Shown here: in pieces, positions 34,485 to 43,558 of the stretch
Layout of the letters: every line of letters begins with the position of its first letter
Numbering within the stretch: the stretch's first letter is position 1
NCBI RefSeq assembly: GCF_902859735.1
Contig: NZ_CADIJY010000004.1
Span: forward strand, 124,001-188,000
Origin: Achromobacter aegrifaciens
GTDB taxonomy: Bacteria; Pseudomonadota; Gammaproteobacteria; Burkholderiales; Burkholderiaceae_B
Direction: 5' to 3'
DNA length: 64,000 nt
Program-made: the position numbers and the translations under genes
Notes under the pieces: model-generated
What the model was told of the DNA's origin: nothing
The model's database searches: none
What the model saw: the letters and a program-made list of their open reading frames with translations, nothing else

Positions 34485-34501
34485 CGCAACCCTACGTTGC
34501 G
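34485..34501. promoter_or_regulatory. Dyad in LysR / MFS intergenic region
   Basis: CGCAAC-N5-GTTGCG lies 19 bases upstream of the LysR start. An outer TTATC...GATAA pair (34469-34505) extends it. The length and position fit a LysR-type binding site for divergent control. Confidence 0.4.
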
Positions 34502-34571
34502 ATAAAGACCAATTCATTGAATTCCATGCAAAGACTAATCTGGCCTTCCCCTCAACGCAAGGAGCTACGCC

Positions 34572-34688
34572 GTGAAATCCCTGTGCATCGGCACTTCACT
34601 CGTCAGCGCTGCGCAACCCCTCGCGCCGTTCCTGCAAGCCCTTCAACAGGCCGCTGCGGCGGCCGCCCACCAAGCCCCCGGAACATAG
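34572..34688 (+). CDS. Small 38-codon reading frame before the MFS gene
   Basis: GTG at 34572 is preceded by AAGGAG with a 7-nt spacer, a strong ribosome site. The frame encodes 38 residues, starting with a short hydrophobic stretch (SLCIGTSLVSAAQPLAPFL) and ending alanine-rich. It stops four bases before the MFS ATG, so ribosomes could pass from one to the other. It may be a translated leader that feeds the MFS gene, which has no strong site of its own. A functional peptide is possible but not shown. Confidence 0.4.
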   Translation: MKSLCIGTSLVSAAQPLAPFLQALQQAAAAAAHQAPGT

Positions 34689-34692
34689 CAAC

Positions 34693-35904
34693 ATGCCTTC
34701 CACGCAAATTACCGCCATCAAGGATCAGGATCCGACCGTCTCCTCGGGGCTGCCACTACGCTTGACCTTCATGCTGGCCGGCAGCGCCGGCCTGTCGGTC
34801 GCATCCCTGTACTACAGCCAGCCCATGCTGGGCGTGCTGGCTCCGGACATCGGCGCCTCTTCCCAGTCGGTCGGACTGCTGCCGACACTGACCCAGTTGG
34901 GCTATGCCCTGGGCATACTCTTCCTGGCGCCGCTGGGTGACCGGCACGACCGGCGCAGGATCATCCTGCTCAAGGCCGCCATCCTGTCTGCCGCGCTGCT
35001 GTTGGCGGCGCTGTCACCTACGCTGGCGACGCTGCTGGCCGCCAGCCTGGCCGTCGGCCTGTCCGCGACAATGGCGCAGGACATCGTGCCGGCAGCCGCA
35101 ACGCTGGCGCCAGCCGCGCACCGCGGCAAGATCGTGGGCACGGTGATGACAGGCCTGCTATTGGGCATCCTGCTGTCCCGGGTAGTCAGCGGCTTCGTTG
35201 CCGAGAACTGGGGTTGGCGCGCCATGTTCGCGGCCGCCGCCGCCAGCATCGCACTCGTGGGCCTGGCCGCAAGCCGCCAACTCCCGCGCTTCGAGGCCAG
35301 CACGCGACTGCCCTACTTTGCGCTGCTGCGATCGCTGGCCGCGCTATGGCAGCAACATGCCGCACTACGTCGCGCCACTTGGGCTCAAGGCCTGCTGTCG
35401 ATCGGCTTCAGCGCCTTCTGGTCCACCCTGGCCGTCATGCTGCATGGCGAACCCTTCAACCTGGGCGCAGCCGCCGCCGGCGCCTTCGGACTGGCCGGCG
35501 CGGCAGGGGCCATGGCCGCGCCCATCGCCGGACGCATCGCCGACCGGCACGGCGCGGCGCTAGTCACCCGCCTGGGCGCAGCTCTGGTCGTCGTGTCCTT
35601 CGCCGTTATGGGTTTGACCCCGTTCCTGGCGCCCGGCGCGCAGCTGGGATTGCTGGTCGCCAGCGCCATCGGCTTCGACCTGGGCATACAGGCAGCGCTG
35701 ATCGCGCACCAAACCATCATCTACGGTATCGATGCGAACGCCCGCAGCCGGCTCAACGCGGTGCTGTTCACCGGCATGTTCATCGGAATGGCCGTCGGGT
35801 CGGCATTGGCAGCCTTGCTGTATGCACAGTTCGGATGGATGGCGGTGACGGTGCTGTCCACTGCCACGGCGCTCGGAGCATTCTTGGTGCGATTGAGGGG
35901 ATGA
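34693..35904 (+). CDS. MFS transporter
   Basis: The 403-residue protein has twelve predicted helices with the MFS motif A as LGILFLAPLGDRHDRRRIIL. The YfcJ/YnfM-type start, SLYYSQPMLGVLAPD, is common in Gram-negative arabinose- or drug-type exporters. The C-terminal half has AMAAPIAGRIADRHGAALV. It is an inner-membrane proton-coupled exporter, substrate unknown. A strong bidirectional terminator follows. The divergent LysR and the short leader frame suggest regulated expression. Confidence 0.92.
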   Translation: MPSTQITAIKDQDPTVSSGLPLRLTFMLAGSAGLSVASLYYSQPMLGVLAPDIGASSQSVGLLPTLTQLGYALGILFLAPLGDRHDRRRIILLKAAILSAALLLAALSPTLATLLAASLAVGLSATMAQDIVPAAATLAPAAHRGKIVGTVMTGLLLGILLSRVVSGFVAENWGWRAMFAAAAASIALVGLAASRQLPRFEASTRLPYFALLRSLAALWQQHAALRRATWAQGLLSIGFSAFWSTLAVMLHGEPFNLGAAAAGAFGLAGAAGAMAAPIAGRIADRHGAALVTRLGAALVVVSFAVMGLTPFLAPGAQLGLLVASAIGFDLGIQAALIAHQTIIYGIDANARSRLNAVLFTGMFIGMAVGSALAALLYAQFGWMAVTVLSTATALGAFLVRLRG

Positions 35905-35934
35905 CGGCAGCGCTTTCATCTCCCGACTCAAAAA

Positions 35935-35960
35935 GAAAGAGGCGCCGAAGCGCCTCTTTC
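35935..35960. terminator. Bidirectional intrinsic terminator
   Basis: A perfect 11-bp stem (GAAAGAGGCGC / GCGCCTCTTTC) with a CGAA loop sits between the MFS stop (35904) and the guaA stop (35985). A-rich and T-rich flanks on the two sides let it work on both strands. Confidence 0.9.
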
Positions 35961-35984
35961 ATTCACCGCACGACAACAGCGGGA

Positions 35985-37577
35985 TCACTCCCACTCAATC
36001 GTCGCAGGCGGCTTGCTCGACACGTCGTAAACAACGCGATTAATGCCACGCACCTCATTGATGATCCGCGACGACACCCGCGCCAGCAGCGGATGCGGCA
36101 GCGGCGCCCAATCGGCGGTCATGAAGTCGAAGGTCTGCACAGCACGCAACGCCACCACGTATTCGTAGGTGCGCCCATCGCCCATCACCCCCACCGACTT
36201 CACCGGCAGGAACACGGCAAACGCTTGTGAGGTCAGCTCGTACCAGGTCAGGCCGCTGGCCTCGTCCTTGGTGTTGCGCAGCTCTTCGATGAAGATCGCG
36301 TCGGCGCGGCGCAGCAGTTCGGCGTATTCATGCTTCACTTCGCCCAGGATGCGCACGCCCAGGCCGGGGCCAGGGAACGGGTGGCGGTAGACCATCTGCG
36401 GCGGCAGGCCCAGGGCTACGCCGAGTTCGCGGACTTCGTCCTTGAACAGTTCGCGCAGCGGCTCCAGCAGTTGCAGGTTCAGCGTGTCCGGCAGGCCGCC
36501 CACGTTGTGGTGCGACTTGATGGAGGTGGCCTTGCCCGTCTTGGCGCCAGCGGATTCGATGACGTCGGGGTAGATCGTGCCCTGGGCCAGCCACTTGGCG
36601 CTCTTCTGCTTGCCCGCCTGTTCCTGGAACACTTCGACGAATTCGCGGCCGATGATCTTGCGCTTGGCTTCGGGATCCGCCACGCCGGCCAGCTTGCCCA
36701 TGAATTGAGCGGTGGCGTCGACGTGGATGATCTTCACGCCCATGTTTTCAGCGAAGGTCTGCATGACCTGCTTGCCTTCGTCCAGGCGCAGCAGGCCGTG
36801 GTCGACGAACACGCAGGTGAGCTGGTCGCCGATGGCCTTGTGGATCAGCGCCGCGGCGACCGAGGAGTCCACGCCGCCGGACAGGCCCAGGATGACTTCG
36901 TCCGTGCCGACCTGCTCGCGGATGCGGGCGACGGCTTCGGCCACGTAGTCGGGCATGTTCCAGTCGCCTTCGCAGCCGCAGATCTCGTTGACGAAGCGGG
37001 CCAGCATGGCCTTGCCCTGGACGGTGTGCGTGACTTCGGGGTGGAACTGGACGGCGTAGAACTTGCGGTCTTCGTCGGCCATGCCGGCGATGGGGCAGGA
37101 CGGCGTGGAAGCCATCAGCTTGAAGCCCGGGGGCAGCTCGGTGACCTTGTCGCCGTGGCTCATCCAGACCTTGAGCATGCCGTGGCCTTCGGCCGTGGAA
37201 AAGTCTTCCAGGCCTTCCAGCAGCTTGGTGTGGCCGTGGGCGCGGACTTCGGCGTAGCCGAATTCGCGGTGGTCGGAATAGCTGACCACGCCGCCCAACT
37301 GCTGCGCCATGGACTGCATGCCGTAGCAGATGCCGAGCACGGGCACGCCCAGCTCGAACACCGCGTGCGGCACGCGCATGGAGCCTTCTTCGTAGGCGGA
37401 AGCGTGGCTGCCGGACAGGATGATGCCCTTCAGGCCTTGCGCCATCTGGTCGCGCACGAAGGCGTCGTCGACGTCGCCGGGGTGCACTTCGGAGTAGACG
37501 CCGGCTTCGCGGACGCGGCGGGCGATCAGCTGGGTGACTTGCGAACCGTAGTCGAGAATGAGGATGCGCTGGTGCAT
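35985..37577 (-). CDS. guaA: GMP synthase (glutamine-hydrolysing)
   Basis: The 530-residue enzyme makes GMP from XMP, ATP and glutamine in purine synthesis. The N-terminal glutaminase has its nucleophile C84 in GICYG and the histidine and glutamate in FHPEV. The ATP-pyrophosphatase motif LSGGVDSSV follows, and the C-terminal dimerisation domain ends with the conserved PPATIEWE. Length and all motifs are normal. It lies downstream of guaB with 118 bases between, including a large hairpin. Confidence 0.98.
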   Translation of the reverse strand: MHQRILILDYGSQVTQLIARRVREAGVYSEVHPGDVDDAFVRDQMAQGLKGIILSGSHASAYEEGSMRVPHAVFELGVPVLGICYGMQSMAQQLGGVVSYSDHREFGYAEVRAHGHTKLLEGLEDFSTAEGHGMLKVWMSHGDKVTELPPGFKLMASTPSCPIAGMADEDRKFYAVQFHPEVTHTVQGKAMLARFVNEICGCEGDWNMPDYVAEAVARIREQVGTDEVILGLSGGVDSSVAAALIHKAIGDQLTCVFVDHGLLRLDEGKQVMQTFAENMGVKIIHVDATAQFMGKLAGVADPEAKRKIIGREFVEVFQEQAGKQKSAKWLAQGTIYPDVIESAGAKTGKATSIKSHHNVGGLPDTLNLQLLEPLRELFKDEVRELGVALGLPPQMVYRHPFPGPGLGVRILGEVKHEYAELLRRADAIFIEELRNTKDEASGLTWYELTSQAFAVFLPVKSVGVMGDGRTYEYVVALRAVQTFDFMTADWAPLPHPLLARVSSRIINEVRGINRVVYDVSSKPPATIEWE

Positions 37578-37596
37578 GGAGACTCTACCGGTAAAG

Positions 37597-37622
37597 AATA
37601 AAACCGCAGTAAATAAAACCGC
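37597..37622. repeat. 11-bp direct repeat near guaA start
   Basis: AATAAAACCGC occurs at 37597-37607 and again at 37612-37622, spaced 15 bases. It lies just ahead of the guaA start and next to the guaB hairpin. It may be a leader or regulator feature. Confidence 0.45.
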
Positions 37623-37663
37623 ACCGGCAGAACCGCTGATTCATGTTGCGGTTCTGCCGGTGC
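37621..37663 (-). terminator. 16-bp hairpin between guaB and guaA
   Basis: GCACCGGCAGAACCGC (37621-37636) pairs perfectly with 37648-37663 around an 11-nt loop. On the minus strand the stem is followed by GGTTTTATTT. This would stop or slow transcription between guaB and guaA, giving separate levels of the two. Confidence 0.65.
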
Positions 37664-37695
37664 GCGATGCATGACATTGTAGTTGACTGTACGGA

Positions 37696-39156
37696 TCAGT
37701 CGGCGCGGTAGTTGGGCGCTTCCTTGGTGATCTGTACGTCGTGCACGTGGGACTCGCGCACGCCCGCGGAGGTGATCTCCACGAATTCGGTCTTGGTGCG
37801 CATGTCGTCGATGGTGGCGCAGCCGCAGTAGCCCATCGAGGCGCGGATGCCGCCGACCAGTTGGTAAATGATGGCCAGCACGCTGCCCTTGTAGGGGACG
37901 CGGCCTTCGATGCCTTCGGGAACCAGCTTGTCGGCGTTGTTGGACGGATCCTGGAAGTAACGGTCGGCGGAGCCGTCCGTCATGGCGCCCAGGCTGCCCA
38001 TGCCGCGGTAGGATTTGTACGAACGGCCCTGGAACAGCACGACTTCGCCCGGCGCTTCTTCGGTGCCGGCGAACATGCCGCCCATCATGCAGGCGAAAGC
38101 GCCGGCCGCCAGGGCCTTGGCAACGTCGCCCGAATAACGGATACCGCCGTCGGCGATCAGGGGCACGCCCGTGCCTTCCAGCGCCTTGGCGACTTCGGAA
38201 ATGGCATGGATCTGCGGCACGCCGACGCCCGCGACGATGCGGGTGGTGCAGATGGAGCCCGGGCCGATGCCGACCTTGACGCCGTCGGCGCCGTACTCGA
38301 CCAGCGCGCGCGCGGCGGCGGCGGTGGCGATGTTGCCGCCGATGACTTCAACCTTGGGGTAGTTCTGCTTGACCCAGCGCACGCCTTCCAGCACGCCCTT
38401 GGAATGGCCGTGGGCGGTGTCGACGATCAGGACGTCGACGCCAGCCGCAACCAGCTTTTCCACGCGTTCTTCGGTGCCGGCGCCCACGCCCACAGCCGCG
38501 CCCACGCGCAGCTGGCCCTGGGCGTCCTTGCTGGCCATCGGGTGTTCGGTGTTCTTGACGATGTCCTTGACGGTGGCCAGGCCACGCAGTTCAAAGCCGT
38601 CGTTGACGATCAGCACGCGCTCCAGGCGGTGCTTGTGCATCAGGGACTGCGCCTCTTCCAGCGTGGCGCCTTCCTTCATGGTGACCAGGCGTTCCTGCGG
38701 CGTCATGATGTTGCGCAGGGGCTGGTCCAGGTTTTCTTCGAAGCGCAGGTCGCGGTTGGTGACGATGCCGACCAGCTTGCGTCCTTCGACCACCGGCAGG
38801 CCCGAGATGCCATGCTGGCGCTGCAACGCGATGGCGTCGCGCACCTTCATTTGCGGGGTAACCGTGACCGGATCGATCACGATGCCGAATTCATGGCGCT
38901 TGACGCGGGCGACCTCGCGGGCCTGGGCTTCAGCCGACAGATTCTTGTGGATGATCCCGATGCCGCCCTCTTGCGCCATGGCGATGGCCAGGCGCGATTC
39001 GGTCACGGTGTCCATGGCGGCGGACACGAGCGGGATGTTCAGGGTGATGTTGCGAGTGAGGCGCGTAGCCAGGGAAGTGTCGCGAGGCAGGACCTCGGAA
39101 TACGCAGGCACCAGCAACACATCGTCGAAGGTGAGCGCTTTTTGTACGAGACGCAT
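37696..39156 (-). CDS. guaB: IMP dehydrogenase
   Basis: The 486-residue enzyme oxidises IMP to XMP with NAD, the first committed step to GMP. It starts [20 protein letters not shown]. The two CBS domains (about residues 95-205) are present, followed by [12 protein letters not shown] with the catalytic cysteine and GMGSLGAM with the flap, and it ends near [12 protein letters not shown]. Length is standard. ATG 39156 has GGAG 6 nt upstream. It is followed by guaA, with which it makes GMP. Confidence 0.98.
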   Translation of the reverse strand: MRLVQKALTFDDVLLVPAYSEVLPRDTSLATRLTRNITLNIPLVSAAMDTVTESRLAIAMAQEGGIGIIHKNLSAEAQAREVARVKRHEFGIVIDPVTVTPQMKVRDAIALQRQHGISGLPVVEGRKLVGIVTNRDLRFEENLDQPLRNIMTPQERLVTMKEGATLEEAQSLMHKHRLERVLIVNDGFELRGLATVKDIVKNTEHPMASKDAQGQLRVGAAVGVGAGTEERVEKLVAAGVDVLIVDTAHGHSKGVLEGVRWVKQNYPKVEVIGGNIATAAAARALVEYGADGVKVGIGPGSICTTRIVAGVGVPQIHAISEVAKALEGTGVPLIADGGIRYSGDVAKALAAGAFACMMGGMFAGTEEAPGEVVLFQGRSYKSYRGMGSLGAMTDGSADRYFQDPSNNADKLVPEGIEGRVPYKGSVLAIIYQLVGGIRASMGYCGCATIDDMRTKTEFVEITSAGVRESHVHDVQITKEAPNYRAD

Positions 39157-39274
39157 GGGTAACTCCGGGCGCAAAGCAAGATTATACGCCGCTTGCGTGT
39201 TTTGCCTAGGTGTTGACCCTAGGTCCACAAGGATATTTCTGCACCTCACGGTGGTGCATTTTTCGTTTCTATAT

Positions 39275-39339
39275 TTTTACCCGGGTGTATTGACATCCAT
39301 TTTTACCCGGATCATAATTCATACACAAATTTCACCCGG
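39275..39339. promoter_or_regulatory. Triple-repeat operator of the DUF2239 gene
   Basis: TTTTACCCGG occurs at 39275-39284 and 39301-39310, and TTTCACCCGG at 39330-39339. The copies start 26 and 29 bases apart, one upstream of the -35, one inside the spacer, one between the transcription start and the ATG. This is the layout of a repressor array that closes off a strong promoter. Confidence 0.6.
39290..39318 (+). promoter_or_regulatory. Near-consensus promoter of the DUF2239 gene
   Basis: TTGACA (39290-39295) and CATAAT (39313-39318) are spaced by exactly 17 nt. Transcription should begin near 39325, giving a leader of about twenty bases before ATG 39346. Confidence 0.7.
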
Positions 39340-39345
39340 ATAAAA

Positions 39346-39987
39346 ATGAACAACCCAATCTCCCCCCTCCCCGCCGATCCGCACACCGCCTTCGCGGGTC
39401 ATCGCATCCTTGCGGCCGGCGCCCTCTCCGACGTGGCGCTCGCGGTCAGGCAGGCGATGGACGAAGGCCACGACGCCACCATCCTCGTATTCGATGACCT
39501 GTCCGGCAAACAGGTCGATCTGGACCTGAGCGGAAACCATGCCGCCATCGCGGAGCGCCACCGCGTCCGCACCAGCCCGGCCGCCCCTTCGCTTGAAGCG
39601 CCCGCCGCAGCGGCCGATGACGAGCAACCGCGCGGCCGCGGCCGTCCCAAGCTCGGCGTGGTGGCGCGCGAAGTAACCCTGTTGCCGCGCCATTGGGACT
39701 GGCTGGGCGCGCAGCCCGGCGGCGCATCGGTCGTCCTCCGCAAACTGGTGGAACAGGCGCGCCGCGACAACGAGGCGCAGGACCGCCGGCGCGAGCGCCA
39801 GGAGGCTGCATACCGGTTCATGTCCAGCATGGCCGGCAACCTGCCCGGTTTCGAGGAAGCCACGCGGGCGCTGTACGCCAACGACCGCGAGCGCTTTACG
39901 CAGCAGATCGCCGGATGGCCGGAAGATGTGCGCGGCTACGCCATGGGTCTGGCATGGGGCGCGCCCGACGAAGCCGCCGCGGGCTGA
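39346..39987 (+). CDS. DUF2239 family protein, possible RHH regulator
   Basis: The 213-residue protein matches the DUF2239 family by length and start (FAGHRILAAGALSDVALAVR, then ILVFDDLSGKQVDLDLSG). After a GRGRPKLGVV segment it has VAREVTLLPRHWDWLGAQ and GGASVVLRKLVEQARR. This strand-helix-helix pattern resembles ribbon-helix-helix DNA-binding proteins, so I infer that it binds DNA and may bind its own triple-repeat promoter. The C-terminal helix region follows. Function in the family is not established. Strong promoter and repeats set it apart. Confidence 0.8.
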   Translation: MNNPISPLPADPHTAFAGHRILAAGALSDVALAVRQAMDEGHDATILVFDDLSGKQVDLDLSGNHAAIAERHRVRTSPAAPSLEAPAAAADDEQPRGRGRPKLGVVAREVTLLPRHWDWLGAQPGGASVVLRKLVEQARRDNEAQDRRRERQEAAYRFMSSMAGNLPGFEEATRALYANDRERFTQQIAGWPEDVRGYAMGLAWGAPDEAAAG

Positions 39988-40083
39988 TCCGTGTCCGGGT
40001 GCGGCCTGCGCGGGCTGCACCCTCCCCCCAAAAGGCCACGGCCTTCCTCGCCGCACTTTCCTCAATGCTGCCACCGGCCTTGC

Positions 40084-40677
40084 TCACCGCAGCATCGGCC
40101 ACAATGTCAGCGCCAGCAGCGTTCCCATGCCGATGTTGAACCACTTCAGCCTTCCAGGCTGCGCCAGGAATCCGCGCAGCGCCACGCCGAAGCCCGCCCA
40201 CAGCGAAACGCTGGGCACGTTCACCACCGCGAACACCAGGCACATCCACGCCAGCGACGCCCAGGGCGCCGCGGCATCCACATAGACCGCAACCGCGGCC
40301 AGCGCCACGATCCAGGCCTTGGGATTGATCCATTGGAACAAGGCCGACTCAATGAACGTGAGCGGCCTGGCGGACGCCTGTCCCGCACCGATGGAACGCG
40401 ATAGGGCTATGCGCCATGCCAGGTACAGCAGATAGGCCGCGCCCCCAACCTTCAGTCCCGCCGACAGGGCCGGCCAGGCGTGGAACAGCGCACCCAGGCC
40501 CAGGCCTACCCCAAGCAGCAGCGAAGTGAAGCCGGCTGTGATGCCCAGCACTTGGGGCAGCGTCCGGCCGAAGCCGAAGTTTGCGCCCGAGGTCATCAGC
40601 ATGACGTTGCTAGGCCCTGGCGATACCGAGGTCACGAAGGCGAATACCGTCAGGGCAAGCAGGTTTTCAAAAGACAA
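40084..40677 (-). CDS. LysE/RhtB family amino-acid exporter
   Basis: The 197-residue protein has six hydrophobic segments. The family start is clear: FAFVTSVSPGPSNVMLMTSG, then a GAAYLLYLAWR segment and WINPKAWIVALAAV. The start codon appears to be TTG (40677) with GGAG 7 nt before it; no in-frame ATG fits the family N-terminus. It exports amino acids or similar metabolites by proton exchange. It is divergent from a GlxA-type regulator at 40796 that probably controls it. Confidence 0.9.
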   Translation of the reverse strand: MSFENLLALTVFAFVTSVSPGPSNVMLMTSGANFGFGRTLPQVLGITAGFTSLLLGVGLGLGALFHAWPALSAGLKVGGAAYLLYLAWRIALSRSIGAGQASARPLTFIESALFQWINPKAWIVALAAVAVYVDAAAPWASLAWMCLVFAVVNVPSVSLWAGFGVALRGFLAQPGRLKWFNIGMGTLLALTLWPMLR

Positions 40678-40795
40678 GATAAGGCTCCGGCAAGACGCGG
40701 CGCACGCTTGCGCTCGCGATCAGACAGCGGCATTGTGCGTCCGGGCGGGCCTTATTAATATTGGCGGTTTTGACATCTTTGATAGCGTTCTTGCC

Positions 40796-41746
40796 ATGAA
40801 GATCCAGATCCTGGCCCTGGAGGGCGTGTTCGATACCGGCCTGTCGGCCATCCTGGACGTGTTCACCACGGCCAACGAGCTGGCGCCGCTGCTGCCCGAA
40901 CCGGTCCGGCCGTTCGACGCGCGGATCGTCGGCATGCGCCGCAAGGTGCGTACCGCACAGGGATTCGGCGTGCCCGTCTCGGGTAGCCCGGACCCGTCGG
41001 ACCCGGACTGGCTCGTGATCCCCGCCATTGCCTGCAAGATGCCCGAAACCCTGCTGCCCGCGCTGGACCGCGCCGACGTGCGCGACGCCGGCCGCATGCT
41101 GCGGCAGCGCGCGCCCGGCGCGAACACCGCCGCAGCCTGCATCGGCACCTTTGTGCTGGCGGAATCCGGCCTGCTGGACGGCCACAAGGCCACCACCACC
41201 TGGTGGCTGGCCCCGTTGTTCAGGCAGCGCTATCCGGCGGTGGACCTGGAGGACGAACGCATGCTGGTGCGTTCGTCGTCGCTGCTGACCGCAGGCGCGG
41301 CGCTCAGCCACATGGACATGGCGCTGTGGCTGGTGCGCCAGGCCAGCCCGGAGCTGGCCGCGCTGGTGGCGCGCTATCTGATCGTGGACCAGCGGCCCTC
41401 GCAGTCGGCCTATGTCATTACCGATCACCTGACGCATGCCGAGCCGATGGTACAGGCCTTCGAGCGCTGGGCCCGCGCGCATCTTGCGCAGGGATTCTCG
41501 CTGGACGCCGCGGCGCAGGCGCTGGGCGCCAGCAAGCGCACGCTGGCGCGCCGCATGCAGGAGGTCCTTGGCAAGAGCCCGCTGTCGTTCTTCCAGGACC
41601 TGCGCGTAGAGCGCGCGGCCCATTTGCTGAAGACCAGCAACCAATCGCTGGAGCAGATCGCGGCGCAAGTCGGCTATGCCGACGGCGTCACGCTGCGCAA
41701 CCTGCTGCGCCGGCGCCTGGGCCACGGCGTGCGCCAGATGCGCTGA
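40796..41746 (+). CDS. GlxA family AraC-type transcriptional regulator
   Basis: The 316-residue protein has an N-terminal DJ-1/PfpI domain (MKIQILALEGVFDTGLSAIL, NTAAACIGTFVLAESGLLDGHKATTTWW, read in parts) and a C-terminal AraC helix-turn-helix pair (LDAAAQALGASKRTLARRMQ and QSLEQIAAQVGYADGVTLRNLL). The cysteine in AACIGTF is at the nucleophile elbow. It is divergent from the LysE exporter gene, so it is the probable regulator of that exporter. A second GlxA-type gene is at 20005 in this window, with a different target. Confidence 0.92.
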   Translation: MKIQILALEGVFDTGLSAILDVFTTANELAPLLPEPVRPFDARIVGMRRKVRTAQGFGVPVSGSPDPSDPDWLVIPAIACKMPETLLPALDRADVRDAGRMLRQRAPGANTAAACIGTFVLAESGLLDGHKATTTWWLAPLFRQRYPAVDLEDERMLVRSSSLLTAGAALSHMDMALWLVRQASPELAALVARYLIVDQRPSQSAYVITDHLTHAEPMVQAFERWARAHLAQGFSLDAAAQALGASKRTLARRMQEVLGKSPLSFFQDLRVERAAHLLKTSNQSLEQIAAQVGYADGVTLRNLLRRRLGHGVRQMR

Positions 41747-41853
41747 AACCCGCGCCGCGATGCGGGCGGTGGGCGCTTGCCGCGATATGCGTTTTAATCG
41801 GATGTAAGAGGCAGGCGCGCCTTTCGCGCCCGCGCATTTCCACACGGTGCATC

Positions 41854-42234
41854 ATGGCCATCGCAAAGAACTTCCTGCTCTACGACGGAGACTGCCCTTT
41901 CTGCTCGAACTACGTGCGGATGCTGCAACTGCAGAAGGCCGTCGGCCCCATCGACCTGCTGAACATGCGCGACCACCCAGACCTGGCGGTGGCCTATAAG
42001 GCACAAGGCTACGATCTGAACCAGGGCATGCTGCTGCACCTGGACGGGCAGGACTACTGGGGCGCGGACTGCATCAACCGCCTGGCGCTGATCAGTACCG
42101 GCAACGACCTGTTCAACAGCGTCAACGCGGCCGTGTTCCGCAACCCCTGCCTGTCGACGGCGCTCTACCCCTTCATGCGCACCGGCCGCAGCCTGGCGCT
42201 GACGCTATTGGGCAAGAAGAAGATGCAGATGTAG
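41854..42234 (+). CDS. DCC family thiol-disulfide oxidoreductase (DUF393)
   Basis: The 126-residue protein is a DCC-family member, with the name-giving DGDCPFC at residues 11-17 and the active-site CPFC motif, plus GADCINRLALIS downstream. The fold is thioredoxin-like, and members are inferred to be thiol-disulfide oxidoreductases. No signal peptide is seen, so it works in the cytoplasm or at the inner membrane. It stands alone after the GlxA regulator gene and converges with the gene at 42293. Confidence 0.88.
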   Translation: MAIAKNFLLYDGDCPFCSNYVRMLQLQKAVGPIDLLNMRDHPDLAVAYKAQGYDLNQGMLLHLDGQDYWGADCINRLALISTGNDLFNSVNAAVFRNPCLSTALYPFMRTGRSLALTLLGKKKMQM

Positions 42235-42292
42235 CCGCGCCGGCCGCTGAGCCAACGCAGGAAAGGTATCTGATTAAATACGGCGCGCCACG

Positions 42293-42562
42293 CTACGCGG
42301 CGCCGACGGCTCTCGCCAAAGGCGCTTCGGCCGTTTCCGTGTGCACGCCCGCATCGGAGCGGCGCCACCCCGAAGCCGGGTCGCGCTTGTCGTAGAGATA
42401 ATCCCAATCCGTGCCGCACACCGCACAGGTGTACGCCTCGTGCTGCACGCCGCGTTGCTGCTGCCCCGTCGATCGCACCACTCCCAGGCTGATCAGGCTG
42501 TCATGACCAGGCGCGTCGCGCCGGTCCCTGACGATAGCCTCGCATTTTTCGCACGCCCCCAT
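42293..42562 (-). CDS. Small zinc-ribbon-like hypothetical protein
   Basis: The 89-residue protein has two CxxC pairs (CEKC near residue 4 and CAVC near residue 46) that could bind one zinc ion. The second pair is followed by GTDWDYLYDKRDP. No known family is recognised. It is monocistronic and convergent with the DCC gene. The initiator ATG at 42562 is followed directly by GAC-rich hydrophilic sequence, typical of a small cytosolic protein. Confidence 0.6.
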   Translation of the reverse strand: MGACEKCEAIVRDRRDAPGHDSLISLGVVRSTGQQQRGVQHEAYTCAVCGTDWDYLYDKRDPASGWRRSDAGVHTETAEAPLARAVGAA

Positions 42563-42684
42563 GCCTCTTCCCCTTTCAATATCCTTTCATCGGATATTAC
42601 GAAGGGAAAAACGATTAAAGCTCAGCAATTCTCACCAGTTCGAGGCCGGCCGGCGCTGGAATTCAGCCGACCCCGGCGCTGGCG

Positions 42685-43404
42685 TCAGACCAACGTCACC
42701 TTGCCCGTTGCCAGGCTGTACACGCCGCCCACCACTCCCAACTTTTTCTGTTGCACCATCTCTTGCAACAGCGGCTGCGCAGTCTTCAGGCGTTCAACCG
42801 CAAGGCGCACATTGGCCTGCACGGCAGCCAATATCAGATCCCTTGCGCCCGACTTGCTCGCGATCTCGACAGCGGGCTTGATCGTGTTCACCAGCGCAGG
42901 CAGATGGCCAGGGAATTCCGTCTTGTCCTGCCACGCCTTCACCGTCGCGTCCACCGCGCCGCAGTTGTCGTGGCCCAGCACCAGGATGAGCGGCGCGCGC
43001 AGGACCAGCGTGCCGTACTCCAGGCTGGCCAGGCCGTCTTCGTTCACGAAGTTGCCGGCCACGCGCACGATGAAGAGGTCGCCCGGCCCTTGGTCGAAAG
43101 CCAGTTCCGGCGCCACCCGCGAGTCCGAACAGCCCAGGATGGCGGCGATGGGCTTTTGCTTCACGGCGCGAGCGGCGCGTCCCGCGGAATAGTCCCGCAT
43201 GTTCGGCTTGTTGGCGGCGTAGCGGGCATTGCCGGCCATCAGGCGTTTCAGGGCCTCGTCGGGGCCGATATCGTTTGTCGGCACGGCGGCTTGGGCATCG
43301 CCCAGCCAGCCTGAACCGCCGGCCGCGGCGATCGCTGCGGCGCCGAACAGCAGGCGGCGGCGGTTGAATTGCGGGGAATGGGCGAAAGAGGAACAGTCGC
43401 ACAT
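42685..43404 (-). CDS. Tat-exported beta-class carbonic anhydrase
   Basis: The 239-residue protein has a twin-arginine signal (NRRRLLFGAAAIA, residues 14-26), so it is exported folded to the periplasm. The beta-carbonic anhydrase zinc ligands are seen in AILGCSDSR and GHDNCGAV, with PNMRDYSAGRAARA before the first. The enzyme interconverts CO2 and bicarbonate. ATG 43404 has AGGAGAG in front. Beta-class enzymes are usually cytoplasmic, so the Tat signal is the notable feature. Confidence 0.93.
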   Translation of the reverse strand: MCDCSSFAHSPQFNRRRLLFGAAAIAAAGGSGWLGDAQAAVPTNDIGPDEALKRLMAGNARYAANKPNMRDYSAGRAARAVKQKPIAAILGCSDSRVAPELAFDQGPGDLFIVRVAGNFVNEDGLASLEYGTLVLRAPLILVLGHDNCGAVDATVKAWQDKTEFPGHLPALVNTIKPAVEIASKSGARDLILAAVQANVRLAVERLKTAQPLLQEMVQQKKLGVVGGVYSLATGKVTLV

Positions 43405-43558
43405 GAGGCTCTCCTGAAAGAAGAACATCTGGGAAACCAGCGCAGGACCATTGTGCTGCCGCGGCCACTACAAATGCTCAAACATTGCGCTGCCACAATC
43501 AAAAAAAGCGCCGTAGCCGCAGCTTGAGAAACACGGATGAGGGGCGTAATGTGGAAAA

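Noticed and set aside
39997-40045. GGGTGC...GCACCC and AAGGCC-AC-GGCCTT hairpins between convergent genes
   Set aside because: Short GC stems are frequent in this sequence and no T-run follows; not enough to call a terminator or repeat element.
40753-40760. TATTAATA palindrome in the LysE / GlxA gap
   Set aside because: Too short and AT-rich to separate an operator from a plain -10 region.
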